From Verrucomicrobiota bacterium (lineage in GTDB: Bacteria; Verrucomicrobiota; Verrucomicrobiia; Limisphaerales; SXQI01): DNA of 13,462 bases. Below are positions 1-6,764 of the stretch, one piece after another (within the stretch, counting starts at the first letter, position 1; every line of letters begins with the position of its first letter). The translations under genes and the position numbers were made by a program. The stretch lies in the NCBI GenBank assembly GCA_008933045.1, contig WBXJ01000050.1, positions 1 through 13,462 of the forward strand, given 5' to 3'. The notes under the pieces were generated by a model that saw only the letters and a program-made list of their open reading frames with translations, had not been told where the DNA came from and searched no databases.

Positions 1-5
1 GAGCC

Positions 6-770
6 ATGAGTCAATCCGCTCACCGGCCCAACGTGCTCATCCTCGGAGCGACCGGCGGGATCGGCTCTGCGCTGGCGCGGCAACTGGCCGCGCTCGGTTA
101 TGGCCTGAGCCTTGCTGCCCGCGGGAGCGAGCGACTCGACGCGCTGGCCACAGAGTTGAAAGCTCACTCCGGCCCGGTGGATGCCACCCACTCGGCCTCG
201 GTTGAAGCCTGCGTTGCCATGGCCTTTGAGCAACTCGGTTCGTTGCATGGCGTGGTGAACTGCGTCGGCTCGCTGTTGCTCAAACCAGCCCACACCACCA
301 CGGATGAGGAATGGGCCGGCGTGCTCGCGGCCAATCTAAATTCGTCATTCTATGTTCTCCGCTCTGCGGCGAGTCGGATGATGCGGAGCGGCGGCGGTTC
401 GATTGTGTTGCTGGCGTCAGCTGTGGCTCAGCGCGGCATGATCAATCACGAAGCCATCGCTGCCGCCAAGGCCGGCGTCGTGGGCCTCGCACAATCCGCC
501 GCTGCGACCTACGCGCGCTACAACCTTCGCGTAAACTGCGTCGCACCCGGCCTCACCCGGACACCACTCACCGAGTCGCTCACCAGACATGAGGCGTCAT
601 TGAAAGCTTCCGCTGCGCTGCACCCGCTCGGTCGTATCGGTGAGCCGGAAGAAGTGGCCAGTGCCATCCGCTGGTTTCTCGATCCCCAACAATCATGGGT
701 CACGGGCCAAGTGATCGCGGTAGATGGCGGTCTCAGTTCCGTGCAAGCCCGGCCGGCCTCTTCATCATGA
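6..770 (+). CDS. SDR-family protein lacking the catalytic tyrosine
   Basis: This is a 254-residue short-chain dehydrogenase/reductase fold. The Rossmann glycine motif GATGGIG lies at residues 14-20, an NCVG (the NNAG position) at 85-88, Asn110 in 'AANL', Ser138 at the usual catalytic serine position, and VAPGLTRT after beta-6. The YxxxK motif is altered: Lys155 is present, but the position four residues before it is Ile151 (NHEAIAAAK), so the usual proton donor is missing. The fold and cofactor site look intact, so it may bind NAD(P) with changed or no redox chemistry; substrate unknown. The ATG at 6 is five bases from the window edge, so its ribosome-binding region cannot be judged. The TGA overlaps an ATG at 767 (ATGA) in the frame of the next gene, suggesting cotranscription. 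SDR genes also occur in photo-oxidative stress clusters, which fits the genes downstream. Confidence 0.85.
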   Translation: MSQSAHRPNVLILGATGGIGSALARQLAALGYGLSLAARGSERLDALATELKAHSGPVDATHSASVEACVAMAFEQLGSLHGVVNCVGSLLLKPAHTTTDEEWAGVLAANLNSSFYVLRSAASRMMRSGGGSIVLLASAVAQRGMINHEAIAAAKAGVVGLAQSAAATYARYNLRVNCVAPGLTRTPLTESLTRHEASLKASAALHPLGRIGEPEEVASAIRWFLDPQQSWVTGQVIAVDGGLSSVQARPASSS

Positions 771-841
771 ATCCTCTTTCAAGATTGTCTCCACCGGTGA
801 GTGCCACGCTCGAGCACGACAACGTAACCCAAAGACATTTT

Positions 842-2131
842 ATGCAAATCAAAACGCTCATCTTCCTAGCCTTGCTCCTGGCCAGCGGGATGACCGCCAG
901 TGCTGCGACCTCGCTTGATTCCGCCTGGCCCCAATGGCGCGGGCCCAACCGTAACGGTCAATTCACAGGCCCCGCTTGGCCGGAGAAGCTCGACACGAAT
1001 CATTTGCAGCCCGCCTGGCGCGTCGAACTGGCTCCCAGCTACTCGGGACCCATCGTTGCAGGCGACCGCGTGTTCACCACCGAAACCAAGGACAAAAAAT
1101 TCGAGGCCGTCACCGCTTACGACCGCAAGACCGGTAAGGAAATTTGGCGCGCGCAATGGGAAGGCGCGATGACCGTGCCGTTCTTCGCCAAGTCGAACGG
1201 CGACTGGATTCGCGCGACGCCGGCTTGTGATGGCGAGAGTTTGTTCGTCGCCGGTATGCGCGACCTGCTCGTGTGCCTTGATGCGCAGACGGGGAAGGAA
1301 CGCTGGCGGTTTGACTTCGTGAAGAAGATGGAAGCGCCGGCACCCGATTTCGGCTTCGTCTGCTCGCCGCTCGTGGAGGGTGAGTTCGTTTACGTGCAGG
1401 CGGGCGCGAGCTTTGTGAAGCTGAACAAGCGCAGCGGCGAACTTGTCTGGCGCACGCTGGCCGAAAAGGGCGGGATGATGGGCAGTGTTTTCTCGTCGCC
1501 GATGTTCGCGGAACTCGCGGGCCAGCGCCAACTCATCGTGCAGACACGCGAGAAGCTCGCGGGCGTTGACCCGGCGGATGGCAAGGTGCTATGGGAACAA
1601 CCGGTCGAAGCCTTTCGTGGTATGAACATCCTCACGCCGGTCGCATACAAGGACACGCTTTTCTCCAGCACCTATGGCGGCAAGACGATCGGCTTCAAGA
1701 TCGCCCAAGCTGCCGGCAAATTCACGGTCACCGAAGCTTGGAAGCACAAGGCGCAAGGCTACATGAGCACGCCGGTCATCATTGATGGCATCGCTTACGA
1801 ACATCTCAAGAGCCAGCGCGTGATGGCCATCGCAGTCGAGACGGGCCGCGAACTGTGGACGAGTGATCAATCCTTCGGCAAATACATGAGCCTCGTCGCA
1901 CAAGGCGACCGCATCCTTGGGCTCGATCAGCGTGGAGAGTTGTTCCTGTTCCGGGCGAACCAGAAACAATTCGAGCAGATAGACAAACGCAAGCTCACCG
2001 ACGGCGAGACCTGGGCGCATCTCGCGGTCGCGGATAACCAACTGTTCATCCGTGAGCTAAATGCTATGGTTGCCTACACATGGAGCACGCCCTTCGCGGT
2101 GGTGCCTCGGATTGACGAAGGCAAACTGTGA
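842..2131 (+). CDS. secreted PQQ-like beta-propeller protein
   Basis: The product is 429 residues from the chosen start. It opens with a signal peptide (KTLIFLALLLASG core, cleavage near 'TASA|A', residues 20-22). The mature N-terminus carries the WPQWRGPNRNG motif (residues 29-39) typical of outer-surface PQQ-like proteins in Verrucomicrobia and Planctomycetes. Propeller-blade signatures of the form LDxxTGKxxW recur at about 90-102, 144-156, 191-203, 239-251 and 327-339, with weaker ones between and after. The family folds as a beta-propeller; whether this member binds PQQ, or is a scaffold like BamB, cannot be told. The same frame is open back to 767, whose ATG overlaps the previous stop; I prefer 842 because it puts the signal peptide at the N-terminus. 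Its TGA overlaps the next gene's GTG. Expected in the periplasm or cell envelope. Confidence 0.85.
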   Translation: MQIKTLIFLALLLASGMTASAATSLDSAWPQWRGPNRNGQFTGPAWPEKLDTNHLQPAWRVELAPSYSGPIVAGDRVFTTETKDKKFEAVTAYDRKTGKEIWRAQWEGAMTVPFFAKSNGDWIRATPACDGESLFVAGMRDLLVCLDAQTGKERWRFDFVKKMEAPAPDFGFVCSPLVEGEFVYVQAGASFVKLNKRSGELVWRTLAEKGGMMGSVFSSPMFAELAGQRQLIVQTREKLAGVDPADGKVLWEQPVEAFRGMNILTPVAYKDTLFSSTYGGKTIGFKIAQAAGKFTVTEAWKHKAQGYMSTPVIIDGIAYEHLKSQRVMAIAVETGRELWTSDQSFGKYMSLVAQGDRILGLDQRGELFLFRANQKQFEQIDKRKLTDGETWAHLAVADNQLFIRELNAMVAYTWSTPFAVVPRIDEGKL

Positions 2132-2736
2132 GCCGGAGCAACTACGCACTCGCAATGGTTGGGGCATTAATCGTTGGTTTTATCGGTGCCGCGCTCGGAG
2201 GTTGTCAAGCTATCCGCGCGGGTTACGAGTCAGCCGCTTACAAGGTCGTCCGGTCGGACGGCAAGTTCGAGCTCCGCGATTACCCCGTGCTCACGGTGGT
2301 GGAGACACCCATGGCCGCCGGCAGCCGTGACGGCGACGACGGAAGTTTCATGCGTTTGTTCCGCTTTATCAGCGGCGGCAACGAGGCGAAGCAGAAAATC
2401 GCGATGACCACGCCGGTGTTTATGTCCGGTACCGGAACGAACGCGACGATGTCGTTTATGATCCCGGCCAAGCTGAAAACGGAGGAAGTGCCCAAGCCCT
2501 CCGGCGGCCCGCTTACGGTGCGCGAACTGGCAGCGGGACGGTTTGCGGTTCTGCGTTTCAGCGGCGGGCGCGACGCAACGAAGGAAGCAGAGTCGCTAGC
2601 GCAGTTGAAGACGTGGATGAACACCGAGAAGTTGAGCGTGTTGTCGTCGCCAGTCTATGCCTATTTTGATCCGCCGTGGACGCCGCCTTTTCTCCGCCGC
2701 AACGAGGTGATGCTGCAGACGAAGGCAGAAAACTGA
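2128..2736 (+). CDS. SOUL family heme-binding lipoprotein
   Basis: A 202-residue SOUL/HEBP domain protein. An N-terminal hydrophobic segment ends in LGGC with Cys26, a plausible lipobox, so it is probably membrane-anchored on the periplasmic side. Family signatures are clear: YKVVRSDGKFELRDYP (38-53), the 'FMRLFRFISGGN' helix (74-85), IAMTTPVFM (91-99), and the C-terminal YAYFDPPWTPPFLRRNEV (177-194). SOUL proteins bind heme or other tetrapyrroles, often without a conserved axial histidine. The GTG at 2128 overlaps the preceding TGA, implying translational coupling; an in-frame ATG at 2155 would still leave a signal peptide and the lipobox Cys. With TspO 1.3 kb downstream, it is one of two tetrapyrrole-binding families in this gene run, which suggests porphyrin sensing or scavenging; that role is inferred. 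Confidence 0.9.
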   Translation: MSRSNYALAMVGALIVGFIGAALGGCQAIRAGYESAAYKVVRSDGKFELRDYPVLTVVETPMAAGSRDGDDGSFMRLFRFISGGNEAKQKIAMTTPVFMSGTGTNATMSFMIPAKLKTEEVPKPSGGPLTVRELAAGRFAVLRFSGGRDATKEAESLAQLKTWMNTEKLSVLSSPVYAYFDPPWTPPFLRRNEVMLQTKAEN

Positions 2737-2743
2737 AGTCGTC

Positions 2744-2768
2744 ATTGCTGTCCGTTGACCACAGCAAT
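2744..2768. repeat. perfect 8-bp inverted repeat
   Basis: ATTGCTGT (2744-2751) is followed by a 9-nt loop and then its exact reverse complement ACAGCAAT (2761-2768). It lies 7 bases after the SOUL stop and 11 bases before the next ATG. No T-run follows on the + strand, so it is not a standard intrinsic terminator. It could be a processing or stability hairpin within the operon, or an operator. Confidence 0.5.
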
Positions 2769-2779
2769 AAAGTAGATCT

Positions 2780-3019
2780 ATGAATAACTTGCTGATTTAC
2801 CTGCAAGCAGTGCTGACCTTCTCTCTCTTGTTGATGCTTGGCATCGACCGGAAGTCTTTTGGCGTGGTCGGCGCTTTGGGCATTGCCGCACTGATGGGCT
2901 CCTTTCTCATCGTCCATCTCTGGGTAAAGAGCCCCTGGTCCAAAACGATTCCGTGTTTGATCCTCCTAGCCGTGTCGCTGACCATTGCGTTGATTAACTA
3001 TCGGCTGCTGAATTCGTAG
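2780..3019 (+). CDS. small three-helix membrane protein, unknown
   Basis: A 79-residue, strongly hydrophobic protein that I do not recognise. Three membrane segments are visible, at about residues 4-20, 29-49 and 56-74, joined by short polar loops (GIDRKS; KSPWSK). It has no signal peptide cleavage site, no metal or heme ligand pattern and no obvious catalytic residues. It starts 43 bases after the SOUL gene and ends 39 bases before the UV endonuclease, in the same direction, so it is probably cotranscribed with them. Codon use and GC match its neighbours, which argues that it is a real gene. There is no Shine-Dalgarno before the ATG. Its neighbours suggest, but do not show, a membrane role in photostress. 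Confidence 0.7.
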   Translation: MNNLLIYLQAVLTFSLLLMLGIDRKSFGVVGALGIAALMGSFLIVHLWVKSPWSKTIPCLILLAVSLTIALINYRLLNS

Positions 3020-3058
3020 CGGTGCCATTCACCTTCGTGACCGCACTTTATCTGCAAA

Positions 3059-3997
3059 ATGATTACTGAATGCATCAACCCGCCGCAGCGCCCCCGGCTG
3101 CGACTCGGCCTGTGCTGCCAGTTCGCGCACGAGCCAATCAAATTTCGTACCACGACCGCGACAGCCATGTTGCGCTTGGCGCGCGCCGAGCGACTGGCCC
3201 GACTCGCGGAGATTTGCCGACACAACGCCGAGGCGCTGATGGCATCGTTGAAGTTCTGCACGACGAATCAGATCGGCGCGTTCCGCATAAACAGCCATAT
3301 TCTTCCAAGCAAGACGCATCCTGAGGCGGGTTATGAAATGGCGGAATTGCCCAGCGGTTCTGAAATCATCCGGCGCTTTCGTGAGTGCGGCGCGTTTGCC
3401 CGCGAGCGCGATGTGCGCCTCTCCTTTCACCCTGACCAGTTCGTGGTGTTGAATTCGCCGAATGACCAGACGCTCGCTCACTCGCTGGCCGAGTTGGACT
3501 ATCAAGCGGAGGTCGCCGAATGGGTCGGGGCGGACAGCATCAACATTCACGGCGGCGGCGCTTATGGCGACAAGTCCACCGCGTTGCGCGCGTTGCGGCG
3601 AAACATTGAGCGACTGCCGGCGCAGGTGCGCTTGCGCCTGACGCTGGAGAATGACGACAAGGTTTACACGCCGCGCGATTTGCTGCCGATCTGTGAGGCG
3701 ACGAAAGTGCCTCTGGTCTATGACGTGCATCATCATCGCTGTCTCCCCGATGGATTGAGCGTCGAAGAAGCGACGGCGCGCGCGATGACGACTTGGCAAG
3801 GACGCGAGCCGTTGTTCCATCTCTCGAGCCCGCTCGAGGGCTGGGATGGGCCGAAGCCCCAACGGCACCACGACTATATTGCCCCGTCGGATTTCCCCAC
3901 CGCGTGGAAAAGCCGAGCGTTGACCATAGAGGTCGAAGCCAAGGCCAAGGAACTCGCCGTCTTGAAACTGCTCGCGCACTTGCGGGCCGACGGTTAA
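3059..3997 (+). CDS. uvsE: UV damage endonuclease UvdE/UvsE
   Basis: A 312-residue UVDE, an ATP-independent endonuclease that nicks DNA 5' of cyclobutane dimers and 6-4 photoproducts and so starts alternative excision repair. It is a TIM-barrel enzyme with a metal cluster. Family landmarks in order: RLRLGLCCQF (13-22), FRINSHILP (75-83), LSFHPDQFVVLNSP with His124 (121-134), INIHGGGAYGDK with His164 (161-172), LENDDKVYTPRDLL with Glu197 (196-209), PLVYDVHHH (218-226), FHLSS with His254, and the VEAKAKE lysine motif (292-298), which corresponds to the carboxylated-lysine region of characterised enzymes. All metal-ligand positions look intact and the length is normal. The ATG is 39 bases after the previous stop, with no Shine-Dalgarno. 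The next gene follows almost at once. Together with the photolyase it gives two repair routes for the same lesions. Confidence 0.93.
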   Translation: MITECINPPQRPRLRLGLCCQFAHEPIKFRTTTATAMLRLARAERLARLAEICRHNAEALMASLKFCTTNQIGAFRINSHILPSKTHPEAGYEMAELPSGSEIIRRFRECGAFARERDVRLSFHPDQFVVLNSPNDQTLAHSLAELDYQAEVAEWVGADSINIHGGGAYGDKSTALRALRRNIERLPAQVRLRLTLENDDKVYTPRDLLPICEATKVPLVYDVHHHRCLPDGLSVEEATARAMTTWQGREPLFHLSSPLEGWDGPKPQRHHDYIAPSDFPTAWKSRALTIEVEAKAKELAVLKLLAHLRADG

Positions 3998-4012
3998 TTG
4001 AATCCTGTGTCC

Positions 4013-4498
4013 ATGATCTCTGCCCAACGCTCCAACTTCCGCCTCGCCTTCGCTCTCGCGGGTTGGCTGGTCCTTTGTTTCAGCGCCGCATCGCTCGGCG
4101 CGTTCTTTATGCCCGGGGAATGGTATGCCAGGCTGAAAAAGCCGTCGTGGAATCCGCCCGGCTGGATCTTTGGGCCGGTGTGGTCGTCGCTCTACACGAT
4201 GATGGCGGTGGCGGCGTGGCTGGTTTGGAAGCGCGGAGGTTTCGCCGCCCAACGCCGTCCGCTGCGTTTGTTCCTGGTGCAACTCGCGCTCAATGGGGCG
4301 TGGTCGCCCTTGTTCTTCGGCTTGCACCGGCCGGGCGTGGCCTTTGCTGAAATCCTACTGCTCTGGCTGTCAATTGTCACCACCCTGACGGCATTTCGGC
4401 CCGTCAGCCGCGTCGCTGCCTGGCTGCTTGCGCCTTACCTTGCGTGGGTGACTTTCGCGGCCGTGTTGAACTTCATGTTGTATCGACTGAACCCTTAA
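4013..4498 (+). CDS. tspO: TspO/MBR tryptophan-rich sensory protein
   Basis: A 161-residue TspO/MBR-family membrane protein with five predicted helices. Hallmarks: WYARLKKPSWNPPGWIFGPVW (37-57), the aromatic helix-2 end 'YTMMAVAAWLVW' (61-72), QLALNGAWSPLFFG (90-103), the FAEILLLWLSI helix (111-121), and PYLAWVTFAAVLNFML (141-156). The family binds porphyrins and related ligands; bacterial members link tetrapyrrole level, light and oxidative stress to gene expression, and some promote porphyrin photodegradation. The frame also offers a TTG at 3998, directly after the UvdE stop, and a GTG at 4007; I chose the ATG at 4013 because the remaining product matches the usual family length. It lies 15 bases from UvdE and 15 bases from the CIA30 gene, so it is certainly in the same transcription unit. 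TspO beside a photolyase gene is a pairing known from other bacteria. Confidence 0.92.
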   Translation: MISAQRSNFRLAFALAGWLVLCFSAASLGAFFMPGEWYARLKKPSWNPPGWIFGPVWSSLYTMMAVAAWLVWKRGGFAAQRRPLRLFLVQLALNGAWSPLFFGLHRPGVAFAEILLLWLSIVTTLTAFRPVSRVAAWLLAPYLAWVTFAAVLNFMLYRLNP

Positions 4499-4513
4499 AT
4501 TTTTGAAACGCAA

Positions 4514-5110
4514 ATGACTTCGACTTTAACCAACTTCGCTCAATTAATTACTGCCATTGTGCTAACATCCTTCGCTATCACCATGAAAGCTGACACGGCA
4601 ACCGACAAAACCCTCTTCGACTTCAAGGCCGTAACCAATTCGCCTGCGTGGGAAGTGGTAAACGATGATGTGATGGGCGGTGTTTCCACAAGTCAGTTTC
4701 AGGTGCTGACGAACGCCTGCGCCGTTTTCAGCGGCACGGTGCGGCTGGAGAACAACGGCGGGTTCGCCTCCGTCCGCTCTGCGCCCGTGGGCGAGAACCT
4801 CACCGGCCTCACCGCTTTTGTCCTGCGTGTCCGGGGGGATGGGCGCGGTTACAAATTCAGCGTGCGCACCGGGGCGAGCTTCAACAGCCAACTTTACCAA
4901 ACCAGTTTCACGACTAAGCAAGGCGAGTGGGAGGAGCATCGGCTTGCGTTCAGCGATTTTGTCCCAACCTTCCGTGGTCGTATCCTGACCGACGTGCCGC
5001 TGCTGAATCCCGCGAAAGTCAACTCGGTTGGATTTCTCATATCGGACAAACAGGCCGGGCCCTTTCGGCTGGAGATTGCCTGGATCAAAGCCTCGCCCGC
5101 CGGGCGATGA
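4514..5110 (+). CDS. exported CIA30-domain protein
   Basis: 198 residues with an N-terminal hydrophobic stretch (about 8-22) that looks like a signal peptide, followed by a single CIA30 (NDUFAF1-like) domain. Conserved pieces are visible: WEVVNDDVMGGVS (46-58), NNGGFASVR (80-88), LRVRGDGRGYKF (104-115), GEWEEHRLAFSDFVPTFRG (137-155) and ISDKQAGPFRLEIAWI (176-191). The domain is a galactose-binding-like beta-sandwich. In mitochondria it is a complex I assembly factor, but bacterial members are mostly uncharacterised, so no function is assigned. A later ATG at 4583 would remove the signal peptide. The ATG at 4514 lies 15 bases after tspO and has no Shine-Dalgarno. The photolyase ATG follows 13 bases after its stop. 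Confidence 0.85.
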   Translation: MTSTLTNFAQLITAIVLTSFAITMKADTATDKTLFDFKAVTNSPAWEVVNDDVMGGVSTSQFQVLTNACAVFSGTVRLENNGGFASVRSAPVGENLTGLTAFVLRVRGDGRGYKFSVRTGASFNSQLYQTSFTTKQGEWEEHRLAFSDFVPTFRGRILTDVPLLNPAKVNSVGFLISDKQAGPFRLEIAWIKASPAGR

Positions 5111-5123
5111 TCTGATTCTACCT

Positions 5124-6578
5124 ATGAAACTCGCTCCCGCCATCGTCTGGTTTCGTCACGACCTCCGCCTCGCCGACAATCCGGCGCTTCACGCAGCAAT
5201 GCAGTCAGGGAAGGCCGTTATCCCCTTGTTCATTTACGCTCCCGAGGAGGAAACGCCGTGGCACCCTGGAGCCGCTTCGCGGTGGTGGTTGCATGAATCG
5301 CTCGCGGCGCTCGACGCCCGGTTGCGAGAGCTCGGCTCGCGGTTAATCATTCGTTTCGGACCGGCACTCGCAACGCTGCGCGAAATCGCCAAAGAGACCC
5401 ACGCCGACGAGGTGTTCTGGAATCGCCGCTACGAGCCAGCTGTCATTACGCGCGATCGCCAAGTGAAGGAAGCGCTTCGCTGCGACGGTCTCAGTGCAGA
5501 AAGCTTCAACGGCGCGCTGCTGCATGAACCTTGGACGATTCAGAATCAGAGCAAGAAGCCGTTTCAGGTATTCACCCCGTTTTGGAAACACTGCCTCGCC
5601 AAGCCCGACCCCGCGGAGCCTTTGCCTGCGCCGAAAATTCTGCCCGCACCTCCGAAGTGGCCGAAGTCCCTTGCGCTCGGGGAACTCGAACTTGAGCCTA
5701 AGTTCAAGTGGGGGGACGGGCTGCGTGTTGCGTGGCAGCCGGGCGAGGCGGGTGCGACCGTCAACCTCGATCGTTTTCTCGCCAAAGCCTTCGACGATTA
5801 CACAGACCACCGGAATCGGCCGGATTTCGTCGGCACGTCCCGCTTGTCGCCATACCTGCACTTCGGTGAAATCAGCCCGCGCCAGGTCTGGCATGGTTTG
5901 CGGCAGCTGGCGTTGAAGCGTGGCTTGCCTGTCGAGCAATGGCGCCGTTCGCAATTTGTCTCCGAAATTGGCTGGCGCGAGTTCTCGCACCACTTGCTTT
6001 TCCACTTTCCCCAGACACCCACCGAACCCTTGCGCGCCAACTTCAAAAATTTTCCGTGGCGCAAAGACGCAGCCTGGCTTCGCGCGTGGCAAAAAGGCCG
6101 CACCGGGTATCCCATCGTGGACGCGGGGATGCGTGAGTTGTTCGCGACCGGTTGGATGCATAATCGTGTCCGTATGATTGTCGCGAGTTTTCTGGCGAAG
6201 GATTTGCTGCTTGATTGGCAGGAAGGCGCACGGTGGTTTTGGGATACGCTGGTGGATGCCGACCTCGCGCAGAACACGCTCGGCTGGCAATGGACTGCCG
6301 GCTGCGGTGCGGATGCCGCACCCTACTTCCGGGTCTTCAATCCAACCAGTCAGGGCGAGAAGTTTGATCCTCACGGCCAATATGTCCGCAAGTGGTGTCC
6401 CGAACTCGCGCAACTTCCCGGTGAGTGGCTGCATAAGCCGTGGGAAGCGCCAAGCAAAATCATGGCTCACGCTGGTGTGGAACTTGGGCGTGATTATCCA
6501 GAACCTATCGTCAGCCATGCCATCGCGCGCGAAGTGGCGTTGGAGGCTTTTGCCACAATCAAGTCACCCGCTGCCTGA
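5124..6578 (+). CDS. phr: class I (CPD-type) deoxyribodipyrimidine photolyase
   Basis: 484 residues, normal for a photolyase/cryptochrome. The antenna-chromophore Rossmann domain starts VWFRHDLRLADNPAL (8-22). The FAD-binding helical domain contains TSRLSPYLHFGEISPRQVW (238-256), TGYPIVDAGMREL (327-339), TGWMHNRVRM (342-351), IVASFLAKDLLLDW (352-365) and GWQWTAGCGADAAPYFRVFNP (387-407). Aligned by eye to E. coli PhrB, the electron-transfer tryptophans correspond to W312, W365 and W388, and the FAD/substrate residues to D378, D380 and N384. All are retained, so light-driven dimer repair is expected rather than a signalling-only cryptochrome. The frame runs upstream to 5028, but that part overlaps the CIA30 gene; the ATG at 5124 begins directly before the conserved start. 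It is the last gene of the + strand run. No convincing terminator follows; only a weak A/T hairpin is visible at 6612-6629. Confidence 0.95.
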   Translation: MKLAPAIVWFRHDLRLADNPALHAAMQSGKAVIPLFIYAPEEETPWHPGAASRWWLHESLAALDARLRELGSRLIIRFGPALATLREIAKETHADEVFWNRRYEPAVITRDRQVKEALRCDGLSAESFNGALLHEPWTIQNQSKKPFQVFTPFWKHCLAKPDPAEPLPAPKILPAPPKWPKSLALGELELEPKFKWGDGLRVAWQPGEAGATVNLDRFLAKAFDDYTDHRNRPDFVGTSRLSPYLHFGEISPRQVWHGLRQLALKRGLPVEQWRRSQFVSEIGWREFSHHLLFHFPQTPTEPLRANFKNFPWRKDAAWLRAWQKGRTGYPIVDAGMRELFATGWMHNRVRMIVASFLAKDLLLDWQEGARWFWDTLVDADLAQNTLGWQWTAGCGADAAPYFRVFNPTSQGEKFDPHGQYVRKWCPELAQLPGEWLHKPWEAPSKIMAHAGVELGRDYPEPIVSHAIAREVALEAFATIKSPAA

Positions 6579-6764
6579 CGAGCGCGCGCTGGACTTTCTG
6601 TTGCCGCCATCGTTTTGCGAGATCAAAACCTTGCGCCTTCTGCCGATTTATTCCAACTGGGCATGCTTCGATAAAACGGACAGAAAAGCTGGGAAATTTC
6701 GTTAATTGTTTAGGAGTTCGAAGTCAACTGAAGACAGGAAATTAATCGTGCAAGTTTCGATGCT

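Noticed and set aside
866..1531. 221-codon minus-strand open frame opposite the beta-propeller gene
   Set aside because: A shadow of a strong + strand gene; Arg/His/Ala-rich with no domain.
3029..4327. 432-codon minus-strand open frame opposite uvsE and tspO
   Set aside because: Both + strand genes have clear family motifs; the antisense frame is Arg/Gln-rich with no recognisable domain, as expected opposite GC-rich genes.
5343..6518. 391-codon minus-strand open frame opposite the photolyase
   Set aside because: It mirrors the coding frame of a well-conserved photolyase; its composition is unlike a real protein and no motif is seen.
6581..6590. Perfect 10-bp palindrome AGCGCGCGCT after the photolyase stop
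   Set aside because: It has no loop and no following T-run, and alternating GC runs are expected by chance in this composition.
6612..6629. GTTTTG/CAAAAC hairpin as a terminator for the photolyase operon
   Set aside because: The stem is short and A/T-rich with no T-tract after it; too weak to call.
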